A model generated the notes under the pieces. It searched no databases, was not told the DNA's origin, and saw only the letters and a list, made by a program, of their open reading frames with translations. Of a DNA stretch of 64,000 nucleotides, positions 8,233-16,234 are shown piece by piece. The first letter of the stretch is position 1; each line of letters begins with the position of its first letter. Origin of the DNA: CAZVVT01 sp964630595 (GTDB taxonomy: Bacteria; Chlamydiota; Chlamydiia; Chlamydiales; VFKH01). Location: NCBI GenBank assembly GCA_964630595.1, contig CAZVVT010000004.1, positions 13,516 to 77,515 of the forward strand, written 5' to 3'. The position numbers and the translations under genes were made by a program.

Positions 8233-10224
8233 ATGAAAGAGCGCGACAAAATACTAGTAAAAATGGCCCCTACACTGCCGGCAACGATGGATGAGCGGTT
8301 GTCGGCGATTAAGCAATTAGGGGAAGACCCTCTTGCTCAAGACAAGGCAGCAGAGGCTTTGAGTCAGCTCGAATTAGAGCACACCGGAGGCCCATTTTTG
8401 TTGGAAGTGGGATTGGTGTGGCAGATGCTCGGAGTGCAGTCGAGAAGGCTGGATTGGATGGACCGAGCTGTGGCCTGTTTCAATAACGCCGCTCCGCAAC
8501 TTCCCTCGCCCTTTTTGCCCCTTTTGGCAACGGCAAAGGCCTATACAGAAATCGGTAAGATCGGTGGAGAGCTCGGCGCTTTCGCTGAAGCCGATCGCTG
8601 CTTTCAAGCAGCAGAGCCTCTCTTAAGCAAGACGAGCGAAGATCAGTTTCATTTCTTCTGGCAATGGGCCAACTCTTTGACTCTGTGTGCCTTCTTGTCA
8701 CAGGAGAGCACCGACTGGCAGCGCGCTTTGAAGCAGTATGACGAAGCGGCGCAGTACATGGCCAAAGAAGAGCCCCTCTTTTACCAGCAGCGTGGAGAGT
8801 GTTTGGCCGCTTGCGGTATTCAGATGAACTCTAAAGAGATGCTCTATCAGGCAGTGCACGTTTTTCAGTTCGCACTACCTCATGTGCAGAATCAGTCTAC
8901 GCTCTACCACCACTTGGGTTCTTGCTACTTTCACCTGTTCGTGCAGACCTATGATCGCCATTGGTTTCACAAGGCAAAAGAACGATTGGAAGCAGCGGCA
9001 CTCGATGCAGCTTTTCAGGCGCAGAGTCACCACTTCCTCGGCCATCTGCACTTAGAGTGCGGCAAGTTATGGGAAGATGAGGAGATGCTGGAAGAGGCGC
9101 TCAAGCACTTTGAATGGCTGCAAAACCAGAATGTCTCTACACAGTCTTTCTACGCAGGAATGTGTGAAACTCTTGCTCGACTAGGTCAGTATCAAGAGCG
9201 CATCGATTTGTTGCGTTCCGCAAAAGAGAAGTTAGCGCGCGGCTTAGAGATCTATCCACGCGATGCTAAGCTGCTTTATTGCCAGGGGTCGCTCATGGTG
9301 GTCTTTGGTCATTATTTCTCTGATCCTAGCTACTTCGAGCAGGCGACGGTTTTGTTGGAAGAGGCCATTAAAGATCACAGCGAGCATGTGTTGCTGTGGC
9401 GCGCGCTGGCAGATGCCTACTATTGCACCGCGCAGCATGCGCAAGACCCACATCTGATGCGCAAAGCAGTGGCGTGCTATGACTCCGCGATCCGTCTCAA
9501 GCAGGACTTTATCCCTATTTGGCTCGATGCGGCGACAGCGCGCAAAGCGTATGCGGAAATGACGGAGGATCAAAACAGCGCAAAAGAGGCGGCCGAGCAG
9601 TTAGAGCGTGTATTGACAGCTCTTGCAAAAGGAGAGGCCTCTTTCCACGATTCTGAGGTGCGCGGCGATGCGCTTGCGCGCTTGGGCGGTGTGTTTGATT
9701 TGCTGGGCGATCTTACGATGGAAACGGTCTACTACTCGAAAGCAGTAGAGGTTCTCCAGGCAGCGATCACAGCAGGTGAGGATAGCCTTGCCACACGGCA
9801 CCAGCTAGCGCTTGCACTGTGCCATGTAGGTGAGTCGACAGGCGATGGACAGTCTCTGGCCATTGCCATCGACCAGTTCAGCTATCTCACGGCCATTGAA
9901 GACGATGAGGCGACCTACTGGACAGATTGGGCAACAGCCCTCATGACACTCTCTTCTCTCGAAGAAGAGCGCAAAGAACCTTTGCTCAACGAGGCGGAAG
10001 CAAAGCTGCGACATGCAACCTTGCTAGGTGATGTGCAGGCGTATTATTATCTTGCCTGTGTGGCCTCTCTTCGCGAAGAGTTTGAGGCAGCCATCCATTT
10101 TCTCCAGCGTTGCAGGAAATTTGGTGCGCTGCCCGAAGTGGAAGACATCAACGAAGATGGTTGGCTGGCTTCTTTGAGAGAGACAGAGATTTTCCAGAAC
10201 TTCATTACAGAATTGGAAGGATGA
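8233..10224 (+). CDS. Tetratricopeptide-repeat protein
   Basis: Cytosolic 663-residue protein made almost entirely of helical hairpins of about 34-40 residues. TPR-like signatures with A/F-x-x-A patterns recur throughout, for example WQRALKQYDEAAQYM, LYHHLGSCYFHLF, EEALKHFEWLQNQ, MRKAVACYDSAIRL and YYLACVASLREEFEAAIHFL. There is no signal peptide or membrane segment. Such solenoids usually scaffold protein complexes; no partner can be inferred beyond its position 4 nt upstream of mgtE, with which it is probably co-transcribed. Confidence 0.85.
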   Translation: MKERDKILVKMAPTLPATMDERLSAIKQLGEDPLAQDKAAEALSQLELEHTGGPFLLEVGLVWQMLGVQSRRLDWMDRAVACFNNAAPQLPSPFLPLLATAKAYTEIGKIGGELGAFAEADRCFQAAEPLLSKTSEDQFHFFWQWANSLTLCAFLSQESTDWQRALKQYDEAAQYMAKEEPLFYQQRGECLAACGIQMNSKEMLYQAVHVFQFALPHVQNQSTLYHHLGSCYFHLFVQTYDRHWFHKAKERLEAAALDAAFQAQSHHFLGHLHLECGKLWEDEEMLEEALKHFEWLQNQNVSTQSFYAGMCETLARLGQYQERIDLLRSAKEKLARGLEIYPRDAKLLYCQGSLMVVFGHYFSDPSYFEQATVLLEEAIKDHSEHVLLWRALADAYYCTAQHAQDPHLMRKAVACYDSAIRLKQDFIPIWLDAATARKAYAEMTEDQNSAKEAAEQLERVLTALAKGEASFHDSEVRGDALARLGGVFDLLGDLTMETVYYSKAVEVLQAAITAGEDSLATRHQLALALCHVGESTGDGQSLAIAIDQFSYLTAIEDDEATYWTDWATALMTLSSLEEERKEPLLNEAEAKLRHATLLGDVQAYYYLACVASLREEFEAAIHFLQRCRKFGALPEVEDINEDGWLASLRETEIFQNFITELEG

Positions 10225-10228
10225 TTGC

Positions 10229-11707
10229 GTGCAGGATAAGCGTTTAAATCGCGAACTTTTGGAGGATGAGGAATTTCATGCCGCAGCCGGTAACCTCATG
10301 GATTCAAAAACGTCGCATTTGGACGATATCCTCTCACAGAAGCTTGAGGAGGCATTTCATAAGGAAACCTCCAAGATTCGTTTGCAACAGGTAGCCAAAA
10401 TTGCCGCGGAGCATTCGCCAATTGACTTGAGCTATGCCGCCTCGCGCTTTCCCGCGCCGGCCCGTCATATTCTCTACGATCGACTGCCCAACTTAGATGC
10501 TAAAGTAACCTTCATGATCAATACGGATGGAGCCACAAGGGCGGCGATTTTTCGCCACTTGGAAGATGGTGAAATCCAGCCGCTGATCCAAAAAATGCCT
10601 CCGGACGAGGCTGTGTGGGTCATGGATGACCTTCCTGACCGTCGTTTGCGGCGGATCATGGAGATGATTGATTCGAGAAAGGCCGCGCGCATTCGCGAAT
10701 TGATGAAGCATGATCGCAACTCGGCGGGTCGTATGATGACCAACGAGTTTTTCGCCTTCCCATCGACTCTCACAATTGAAGCAGCCTCTAAAATTATTCG
10801 AGACAATCCCGGCATTGATCTTACTCGGCGCGTCTTTGTGTTGAGTGAAGCGGGCCAGCTGCTGGGCTATGTGCCAGCGCGCAACTTGATCATCAATCCG
10901 GCGCATTTGCCGCTCAAACAGGTGATGCGCTCGGTGCTGCATAAAGTGACTCCTGAGGCTACTCGAGAAGAGGTGGTGGACTTAGTTGAGCGCTACAAAA
11001 TTTCTGCGCTTCCTGTGGTGGATGAAGAAGATTACTTGCTGGGAGTCATCACGTATGAGGACGTTGTAGAGGCCATTGAGGACATTGCCGACGAGACCAT
11101 TGGCCGCATGGCGGGTACAACGGAAGACGTCTCGGGTCATGAGCCCACAGTCAAACGATTCTTATCGCGCGCTCCTTGGCTTGTAGTGACCGTGTGCGGC
11201 GGGTTGCTCTCGGCATTGATCATGTCTTACTTTCAGTCTTTTGAAAAAAACTTACTCGCTCTGATTGTCTTTTTTATTCCTCTGATCAATGGCATTTCCG
11301 GCAACGTGGGTGTGCAATGCAGCACAGTGCTTGTGCGCAGCATGGCCGTTGGTACGCTCTCTTCCGGCAATAAGGGACAGGCGATCAAAAAAGAATTGAC
11401 GATCGGGTTGATCACCGGCTTGGTCTTTGGCCTGTTATGCGGTGTTGCTGTCTTTGGCCTGCGCTTGATCGGAGTGGATCAAGTAGGCCTAAGCTCGCTG
11501 CAGCTAGGGGTTTTAGTGGGGGTAGGGGTGTTTGGTGCCTGTCTGACCTCGACGACGTTGGGGGTCTTTTCGCCCCTCTTCTTTGCGCGTCTGGAAATTG
11601 ACCCTGCCGTGGCCTCGGGACCGATTGTTACAGCATTTAATGACGTAATCTCTATGATTATGTTCTTCATTATTTCCGGGCTCATCAGCTCGATATACTT
11701 TACTTGA
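10229..11707 (+). CDS. mgtE: Magnesium transporter MgtE
   Basis: Mg2+ channel of the inner membrane, 492 residues. Domain order fits the family: an N-terminal helical MgtE_N domain (about residues 50-160, with RAAIFRHLEDGEIQPLIQKM), two CBS domains that sense cytosolic Mg2+ (about 165-290, including YVPARNLIINP and ISALPVVDEEDYLLGVITYEDV), then five transmembrane segments from about 310. The pore motif is seen as PLINGISGNVGVQCSTVLVR. Translation begins at GTG, 4 nt after the TPR gene stop, with an AAGG upstream. A CorA-type transporter lies 2 kb downstream. Confidence 0.95.
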   Translation: MQDKRLNRELLEDEEFHAAAGNLMDSKTSHLDDILSQKLEEAFHKETSKIRLQQVAKIAAEHSPIDLSYAASRFPAPARHILYDRLPNLDAKVTFMINTDGATRAAIFRHLEDGEIQPLIQKMPPDEAVWVMDDLPDRRLRRIMEMIDSRKAARIRELMKHDRNSAGRMMTNEFFAFPSTLTIEAASKIIRDNPGIDLTRRVFVLSEAGQLLGYVPARNLIINPAHLPLKQVMRSVLHKVTPEATREEVVDLVERYKISALPVVDEEDYLLGVITYEDVVEAIEDIADETIGRMAGTTEDVSGHEPTVKRFLSRAPWLVVTVCGGLLSALIMSYFQSFEKNLLALIVFFIPLINGISGNVGVQCSTVLVRSMAVGTLSSGNKGQAIKKELTIGLITGLVFGLLCGVAVFGLRLIGVDQVGLSSLQLGVLVGVGVFGACLTSTTLGVFSPLFFARLEIDPAVASGPIVTAFNDVISMIMFFIISGLISSIYFT

Positions 11708-11720
11708 GGGGAAAGCACAC

Positions 11721-12146
11721 ATGAACTTTACGCACTTAATAGGAAACCTCGGCGCAGACCCGGAGACTCGCGTTACTCCCGGCGGGCAAAAAGTAACCTC
11801 CTTCCGCATGGCCACGCGTTCGTTTAAGAATGGCGCAGAAGAGGCTGTTTGGTGGCGCGTAACGGTTTGGGGCGAGGACAAGAAAATTGTCTCCCACCTG
11901 AAAAAGGGCTCACGCGTGATTGTTGTGGGAGAGATGCAAAAACCTACGATCTACACCAACAAAGAGGGGCAGCCGCAAATTTCGCTCGATTTGACCGCGG
12001 AAATGATTCGCTTTGCTCCAGGGCCCAAACCCGGCGAGTCAGGTGAGTCGGGAGAAAGAGGCGCAGCGATGGCTTCCTATCCGCAAGAGCGTTCCAGCAA
12101 ACAGTATGATGTAAAGGAAGAAGACCTGGATGATCTCCCATTCTAA
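11721..12146 (+). CDS. ssb: Single-stranded DNA-binding protein
   Basis: Binds single-stranded DNA during replication, recombination and repair. The 141 residues comprise an OB fold (MNFTHLIGNLGADPETRVTP, then WWRVTVWG and the GSRVIVVGEM strand), a short disordered linker and the acidic tip EEDLDDLPF that recruits partner enzymes. ATG at 11721 lies 13 nt after mgtE. The last 17 bp overlap the start of pepA in another frame; ssb-pepA adjacency is also found in Chlamydia. Confidence 0.96.
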   Translation: MNFTHLIGNLGADPETRVTPGGQKVTSFRMATRSFKNGAEEAVWWRVTVWGEDKKIVSHLKKGSRVIVVGEMQKPTIYTNKEGQPQISLDLTAEMIRFAPGPKPGESGESGERGAAMASYPQERSSKQYDVKEEDLDDLPF

Positions 12147-13482
12147 GGATTGCGCTGAAGCGCTGATTGTTCCCGTATTTGAAGGAGCGGAAGACCGCTT
12201 AGATTTTACAGGCAAAGAGGGGGAGATTCTCGTTGAGTATCCCAAAGATTGTAAGCGGCGTGTGCTGCTCGGCATTGGACTTAAGGAAAAATGTACCCTT
12301 GAATCTCTGCGCCGCAGCTATGCAGCAGCGATGAAGTGGGCCAACGGCAAGAAGCTGAAAAAAATTGCCGTCTCGCTACCCAAGATCAAATCCGCTGTAG
12401 GGGCTATTGAGGGGCTATTATTGGCCAACTACCACTTTTCTGAACTGAAGAGTGAAGCGGCGAGTTTGGTCAAAGACATCAACTTGATCGATGCAGATAA
12501 ATCTCTTTTAGAAGAGGCAAAGCGCCTCGTTCACGTGCAAGAAGCTGTCTTTTTAGCGCGCGACTTGGTGAATCGTAATGCCGATCACAAAACGCCTGCT
12601 TATTTGGTGAAGATGGCCAAAAGCATGGGCGTGCGCACCAAGATTTTGGACCGAAAAGCGCTGACGAAGGCAGGTCTGGGACTTTTTCTTGCCGTGGCTC
12701 GTGGAGCCTCTGTAGAGCCCTATTTGATTGCGATGCAATACCGCGGCGCGCCCAAATCCAAAGACCACACTGTGGTGGTTGGCAAGGGCATTACCTACGA
12801 TACCGGCGGTCTCAACCTCAAGCCTACCGGCTCGATGGAGACGATGAAGTGCGACATGTCGGGAGCCGCGGCGGGCTTTGGTCTGATCGCAGCGCTGAAG
12901 AAGCTCAAGGTCAAGCGTAACGTCACTGTGGTGATTGCTACGTGTGAAAACGCTATCGGCTCGCGCAGCTATAAGCCCGGAGACGTCTACAAGAGCTATC
13001 TGGGCAAGATGGTGGAAGTGGACAACACCGACGCCGAAGGACGCCTCACTCTGGCCGACGCAATTGCTTGGGCCAATGATACCTTAAAGCCCACCCGCAT
13101 CATCGATCTGGCCACTCTTACCGGGGCCATCGTGGTGACTTTTGGCGACGAGGTCTCGGGGCTGATGAGCAACGACGAACAGCTCCAAAAGGCTCTGCAA
13201 GCCGCAGGCGAGCGCACCCACGAGCGCCTCTGGCCGCTGCCTCTCTACGAGGAGTACCGCGACCTCTTAAAGTCGGACATTGCCGACCTCAAGAACGCAG
13301 GCGATAGGGGCGCTGGCTCTATCAAGGGAGGGCTTTTTATCCAGGAATTCGTTGGCAAAACCCCCTGGGCTCACCTCGACATTGCTGGCACGGCTTTCCT
13401 CTCTAAAGACCGCCGTTGGTCCCCCAAGGGGGGCACCGGTGTAGGCGTTCGTCTCCTCCTCGACTTTCTAGAGAATTCCTAG
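12130..13482 (+). CDS. pepA: Leucyl aminopeptidase (M17 family)
   Basis: Removes N-terminal residues from peptides using two metal ions in the cytosol. The catalytic C-terminal domain is intact: VVGKGITYDTGGLNLKP (metal and lysine ligands), MKCDMSGAAAGFG, and the signature NTDAEGRLTLADA. The N-terminal domain is shorter than usual (450 residues against about 480-500), but the reading frame is limited by overlap with ssb. The ATG at 12130 lies within the last ssb codons, so the two are likely translationally coupled. The usual hexameric M17 enzyme is expected. Confidence 0.95.
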   Translation: MISHSKDCAEALIVPVFEGAEDRLDFTGKEGEILVEYPKDCKRRVLLGIGLKEKCTLESLRRSYAAAMKWANGKKLKKIAVSLPKIKSAVGAIEGLLLANYHFSELKSEAASLVKDINLIDADKSLLEEAKRLVHVQEAVFLARDLVNRNADHKTPAYLVKMAKSMGVRTKILDRKALTKAGLGLFLAVARGASVEPYLIAMQYRGAPKSKDHTVVVGKGITYDTGGLNLKPTGSMETMKCDMSGAAAGFGLIAALKKLKVKRNVTVVIATCENAIGSRSYKPGDVYKSYLGKMVEVDNTDAEGRLTLADAIAWANDTLKPTRIIDLATLTGAIVVTFGDEVSGLMSNDEQLQKALQAAGERTHERLWPLPLYEEYRDLLKSDIADLKNAGDRGAGSIKGGLFIQEFVGKTPWAHLDIAGTAFLSKDRRWSPKGGTGVGVRLLLDFLENS

Positions 13483-13494
13483 CGGAAAAATTGA

Positions 13495-13514
13495 CCCTCA
13501 CTGCATGGTGAGGG
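13495..13514 (+). promoter_or_regulatory. Hairpin covering the corA ribosome-binding site
   Basis: Seven-base arms (CCCTCAC / GTGAGGG) around a six-base loop. The right arm contains the GAGGG Shine-Dalgarno that serves the ATG at 13520, so folding would hide it. The loop carries an alternative ATG (13505). It may be a translational control element, or merely mark the end of the pepA transcript, although no T-run follows. Confidence 0.45.
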
Positions 13515-13519
13515 CTGCT

Positions 13520-14566
13520 ATGAAGCATTTCCGTAGAGAGAAGATTGGGGCGGCGCCGGGGTCTTTGATCCATACGGGTGTGCCTGCTTCGGGGGCGGTG
13601 GTGGTCAACCATATCGCCTACGATGAGGGGACGTATGAGGAAAAGCATAGCGTTGACCCCTCCACGCTCGAACTCGATGATGGGCGTGTGCATTGGATTG
13701 AGGTCGTCGGGGTTCATGACAGCAAAGTCATGGAGAAAATCGGGCAGCGCCTGAATTTGCACCCCCTCTTTTTGGAAGACGTGATGAACATTCACCAACG
13801 TCCTAAGGTGGATGATTGGGGCGAGGGGATCTTCATTGTTCTGCGTGTGTTGCAGCTCGAACATGAGGTGATTTGCGACGGACAGATCAGCATTTTCATG
13901 CGCAAAAATTTAGTCCTCTCCTTCCACGAACATCCCACTCCTCTTTTTGCGCAACTCAAAGAGCGTCTGTGTGCACGAAAGGGGATCATTCGCAAGCAAG
14001 GATCGGACTTTCTCGCTTATGCACTCATTGACACGGTGATTGATAACTACTACCTGCTGCTACAAAAGATCGATGATATGGTAGAAGCTCTCGAAGAGCA
14101 GGTGAGCTATGGCAATGCCACCACCCACTTGCGCGAGATCCACGATTGCCAAAGAAAGGTGATCTATTTGCGCAAATCGATTCTGCCGGTGCGTGAAGTC
14201 ATCGGCCATCTCTTGCGCGAAGAAGATGAGGAGCTTCTTACCCCCACAACCAGGTTTTATTTAAAGGACGTCTATGACCACGCTGTGCAGGTGACAGAAA
14301 CCCTTGACCTTCTGCGCGACTTAAGCAAGGGCCTTTTGGACATCACCATTTCGACCATGTCCCACCGCATGAATGAGGTCATCAAGATCCTGACGGTGGT
14401 TTCCACCATCTTTGTCCCCATGACCTTTATCTCCTCCTTCTACGGCATGAATTTCGTTAACATGCCGGAAATCCATTGGAAATGGGGCTACCTAACAGCC
14501 GTGGGTCTGATGGCCTTTTCCACCCTCTACATGATCCGTTACTTCAAGAAGAAGCGCTGGTTTTAG
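13520..14566 (+). CDS. corA: CorA-family divalent cation transporter
   Basis: Pentameric inner-membrane channel for Mg2+ (or Co2+/Ni2+). About 348 residues: a large cytosolic N-terminal domain (HPLFLEDVMNIHQRPKVDDW is a family signature), a long stalk helix, then two C-terminal transmembrane helices with the diagnostic YGMNF motif between the end of the first helix and the loop (FISSFYGMNFVNMPE). It ends with a basic KKKRWF tail inside the cell. I chose the ATG at 13520 because GAGGG lies 5 nt upstream; an ATG at 13505 is in a hairpin loop. Its stop overlaps that of the converging omega-like gene. Confidence 0.93.
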   Translation: MKHFRREKIGAAPGSLIHTGVPASGAVVVNHIAYDEGTYEEKHSVDPSTLELDDGRVHWIEVVGVHDSKVMEKIGQRLNLHPLFLEDVMNIHQRPKVDDWGEGIFIVLRVLQLEHEVICDGQISIFMRKNLVLSFHEHPTPLFAQLKERLCARKGIIRKQGSDFLAYALIDTVIDNYYLLLQKIDDMVEALEEQVSYGNATTHLREIHDCQRKVIYLRKSILPVREVIGHLLREEDEELLTPTTRFYLKDVYDHAVQVTETLDLLRDLSKGLLDITISTMSHRMNEVIKILTVVSTIFVPMTFISSFYGMNFVNMPEIHWKWGYLTAVGLMAFSTLYMIRYFKKKRWF

Positions 14567-14778
14567 TCTGCGAGCAATTCAGCGGCGGAGGGGCTCAAGT
14601 AGTCCACATGTTCGCCAATCTCGAGCAGTACTTGGTAAGAGCGATTGTCGATTCCGGTAGGAACGCGGCACATGCGGTCGGAAGTGATCATATCCTTCGA
14701 TAAAGCGATGGCGTAGTTCACGAGATCAAACGTGTTCTTGTAGTTCTTTTTGAGGTGAGCAGTGGTTAGATGTTCCAT
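14563..14778 (-). CDS. rpoZ: Omega-like RNA polymerase subunit (putative)
   Basis: A 71-residue protein. The pattern FDLVNYAIALSKDMI followed by DNRSYQVLLEIGEHVDY resembles the helix pair of omega/RPB6 proteins, which help assemble RNA polymerase around the beta-prime subunit. Resemblance is weak at this length, but the place directly after gmk is common for rpoZ in many bacteria and supports it. The start at 14778 overlaps the last 13 nt of gmk, so the two are coupled. If this is wrong, it is a conserved small chlamydial protein of unknown role. Confidence 0.65.
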   Translation of the reverse strand: MEHLTTAHLKKNYKNTFDLVNYAIALSKDMITSDRMCRVPTGIDNRSYQVLLEIGEHVDYLSPSAAELLAD

Positions 14779-15383
14779 GGTTGGGCCTTTCGGAGTTGTT
14801 TGTTTTCTTCCACGATGAGAATAGAACGCAGGGTTTGGTATGCAGTCGTCAAATCATCGTTGACAATGTGGTAATCATAGAGGTGGGCAAAAGCAATTTC
14901 TGCGTGCGCCCAACGAATGCGCTTATCGATTTCTTCTGCAGATTCGCTGCCACGGCCCTGTAGGCGGTGTTTCAGCTCTTCCCAAGAGGGCGGCGTAAGA
15001 AAAATCGATGTGCAGGGAATGTTGTGTTGCTTGATTTGCCGCATGCCTTGCGTATCGATGACGAGCAAAACATGCTTGCCACTGCTTTGCAGGTCATCGA
15101 CAGTCTCTTTGAGAGTGCCGTAGCTGTGGTGGAAGAGGTTTGCGTGTTCAAGAAATGCATTCTCATCGAGTTTTTTCGTAAATTCTTGAGCAGAAAGAAA
15201 AATGTAGTCCTTTCCATTCACTTCCCCTTCGCGAGGCGCCCGTGTCGTGCATGAAATGCTACTTGCAACGCAAGAAAACTCGTCTTGCAACATCTTCGCC
15301 AGCGTAGTCTTTCCCGTTCCTGCAGGAGCGGAAATGATGAACAACAGTCCTTTTTTGAGATTGCCCAGAACCTTATTCGACAT
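14766..15383 (-). CDS. gmk: Guanylate kinase
   Basis: Phosphorylates GMP to GDP with ATP. The 205 residues show the P-loop ISAPAGTGKTTLAKM, the GMP-binding region SCTTRAPREGEVNGKDYIFL and HSYGTLKETVDD, and a lid region RLQGRGSESAEEIDKR. It overlaps yicC by 11 nt upstream and the omega-like gene downstream, the same three-gene layout found in many bacteria (yicC-gmk-rpoZ). Assignment is secure. Confidence 0.96.
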   Translation of the reverse strand: MSNKVLGNLKKGLLFIISAPAGTGKTTLAKMLQDEFSCVASSISCTTRAPREGEVNGKDYIFLSAQEFTKKLDENAFLEHANLFHHSYGTLKETVDDLQSSGKHVLLVIDTQGMRQIKQHNIPCTSIFLTPPSWEELKHRLQGRGSESAEEIDKRIRWAHAEIAFAHLYDYHIVNDDLTTAYQTLRSILIVEENKQLRKAQPWNI

Positions 15384-16197
15384 TGGCCACCTGTTCGCGC
15401 ATGCGCGTAATTTCGCTCTTCATCTCAAGGGTGTGCATAAGGCCACTTTTCCCGCCGATGGTAGTCACTTCGCGCTGCATCTCCATCAAAAGGAAGTCCA
15501 GAGTACGTCCTGAGGGCTTTTTCAACACCGCTTCGAATTGGGTAAAATGGCTTTCCAGGCGCGTAATTTCTTCCGCGATGTCGACGCGATCTGCTGCAAA
15601 AGCTGCCTCTTTCGCAATGCGATCCTCATCGAGAGGTGTTTTGAGGTTGAGCATCAATTTCTTGAATCGCTCAAACTGACGCGTAGGCTCGCCGGCAGCC
15701 ACTTTTTTGATCTCTGCGCACGATGCCTTGAGAAGTTCCAAGCGTGCGCTCAAGTCCCGTTTGAGTGCAGCCCCTTCGGTCTCTCTCATGGTGTTGCAAT
15801 GATCGATGGCCTCTTTCAGCGCCTTCTGCACCTGCGGGACGAGTCGGTTCAGTTCCTCTTCATCGACCTCTTCGGTAAACAGGTCGGGTACGTTGAGCAA
15901 AGAGAGAGGAATTTCTTGCTTGAGATGGAGGTGGTTGGCAATTGCTTGCCACTGCTCATGCAGCTGCTTTGCCACGGCGAGGTTGGCGGTGAGCCGCAGA
16001 GGGGACTGAGCGTAGACCTTGACCTGGACGGAGCCGTTCTGAAAGCAGTCGCAGACTTGGGTGCGCAAGGGCCCCTCCAGCCGCCTCAGCGCTCGCGGGA
16101 GGGTAAAGGAGATTTCCAGCCCTTTGCGGTTTACACTGAAAACTTCCACGGAGACGTGAGATGCCTTTCCTTGGCCAAAACCGGTCATACTTCGCAT
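15373..16197 (-). CDS. yicC: YicC-family endoribonuclease-like protein
   Basis: Member of the YicC/YloC family, whose E. coli and B. subtilis members are reported endoribonucleases. The hallmark N-terminus MRSMTGFGQGKA is present, followed by the conserved EVFSVNRKGLEI segment and a C-terminal GRTLDFLLMEMQREVTTIGGK region. ATG at 16197 is preceded by GGAGG at good spacing, so an ATG five codons upstream is less likely. About 274 residues, close to the family length of about 290. Directly upstream of gmk with an 11-nt overlap; divergent from metG. Confidence 0.92.
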   Translation of the reverse strand: MRSMTGFGQGKASHVSVEVFSVNRKGLEISFTLPRALRRLEGPLRTQVCDCFQNGSVQVKVYAQSPLRLTANLAVAKQLHEQWQAIANHLHLKQEIPLSLLNVPDLFTEEVDEEELNRLVPQVQKALKEAIDHCNTMRETEGAALKRDLSARLELLKASCAEIKKVAAGEPTRQFERFKKLMLNLKTPLDEDRIAKEAAFAADRVDIAEEITRLESHFTQFEAVLKKPSGRTLDFLLMEMQREVTTIGGKSGLMHTLEMKSEITRMREQVANVE

Positions 16198-16234
16198 AAA
16201 AATCGCCTCCATGGTACCGTAAGTCGCTTAATTC

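Noticed and set aside
16198..16234. Riboswitch or T-box leader for metG
   Set aside because: The gap to yicC is only 37 bp, too short for such a leader.
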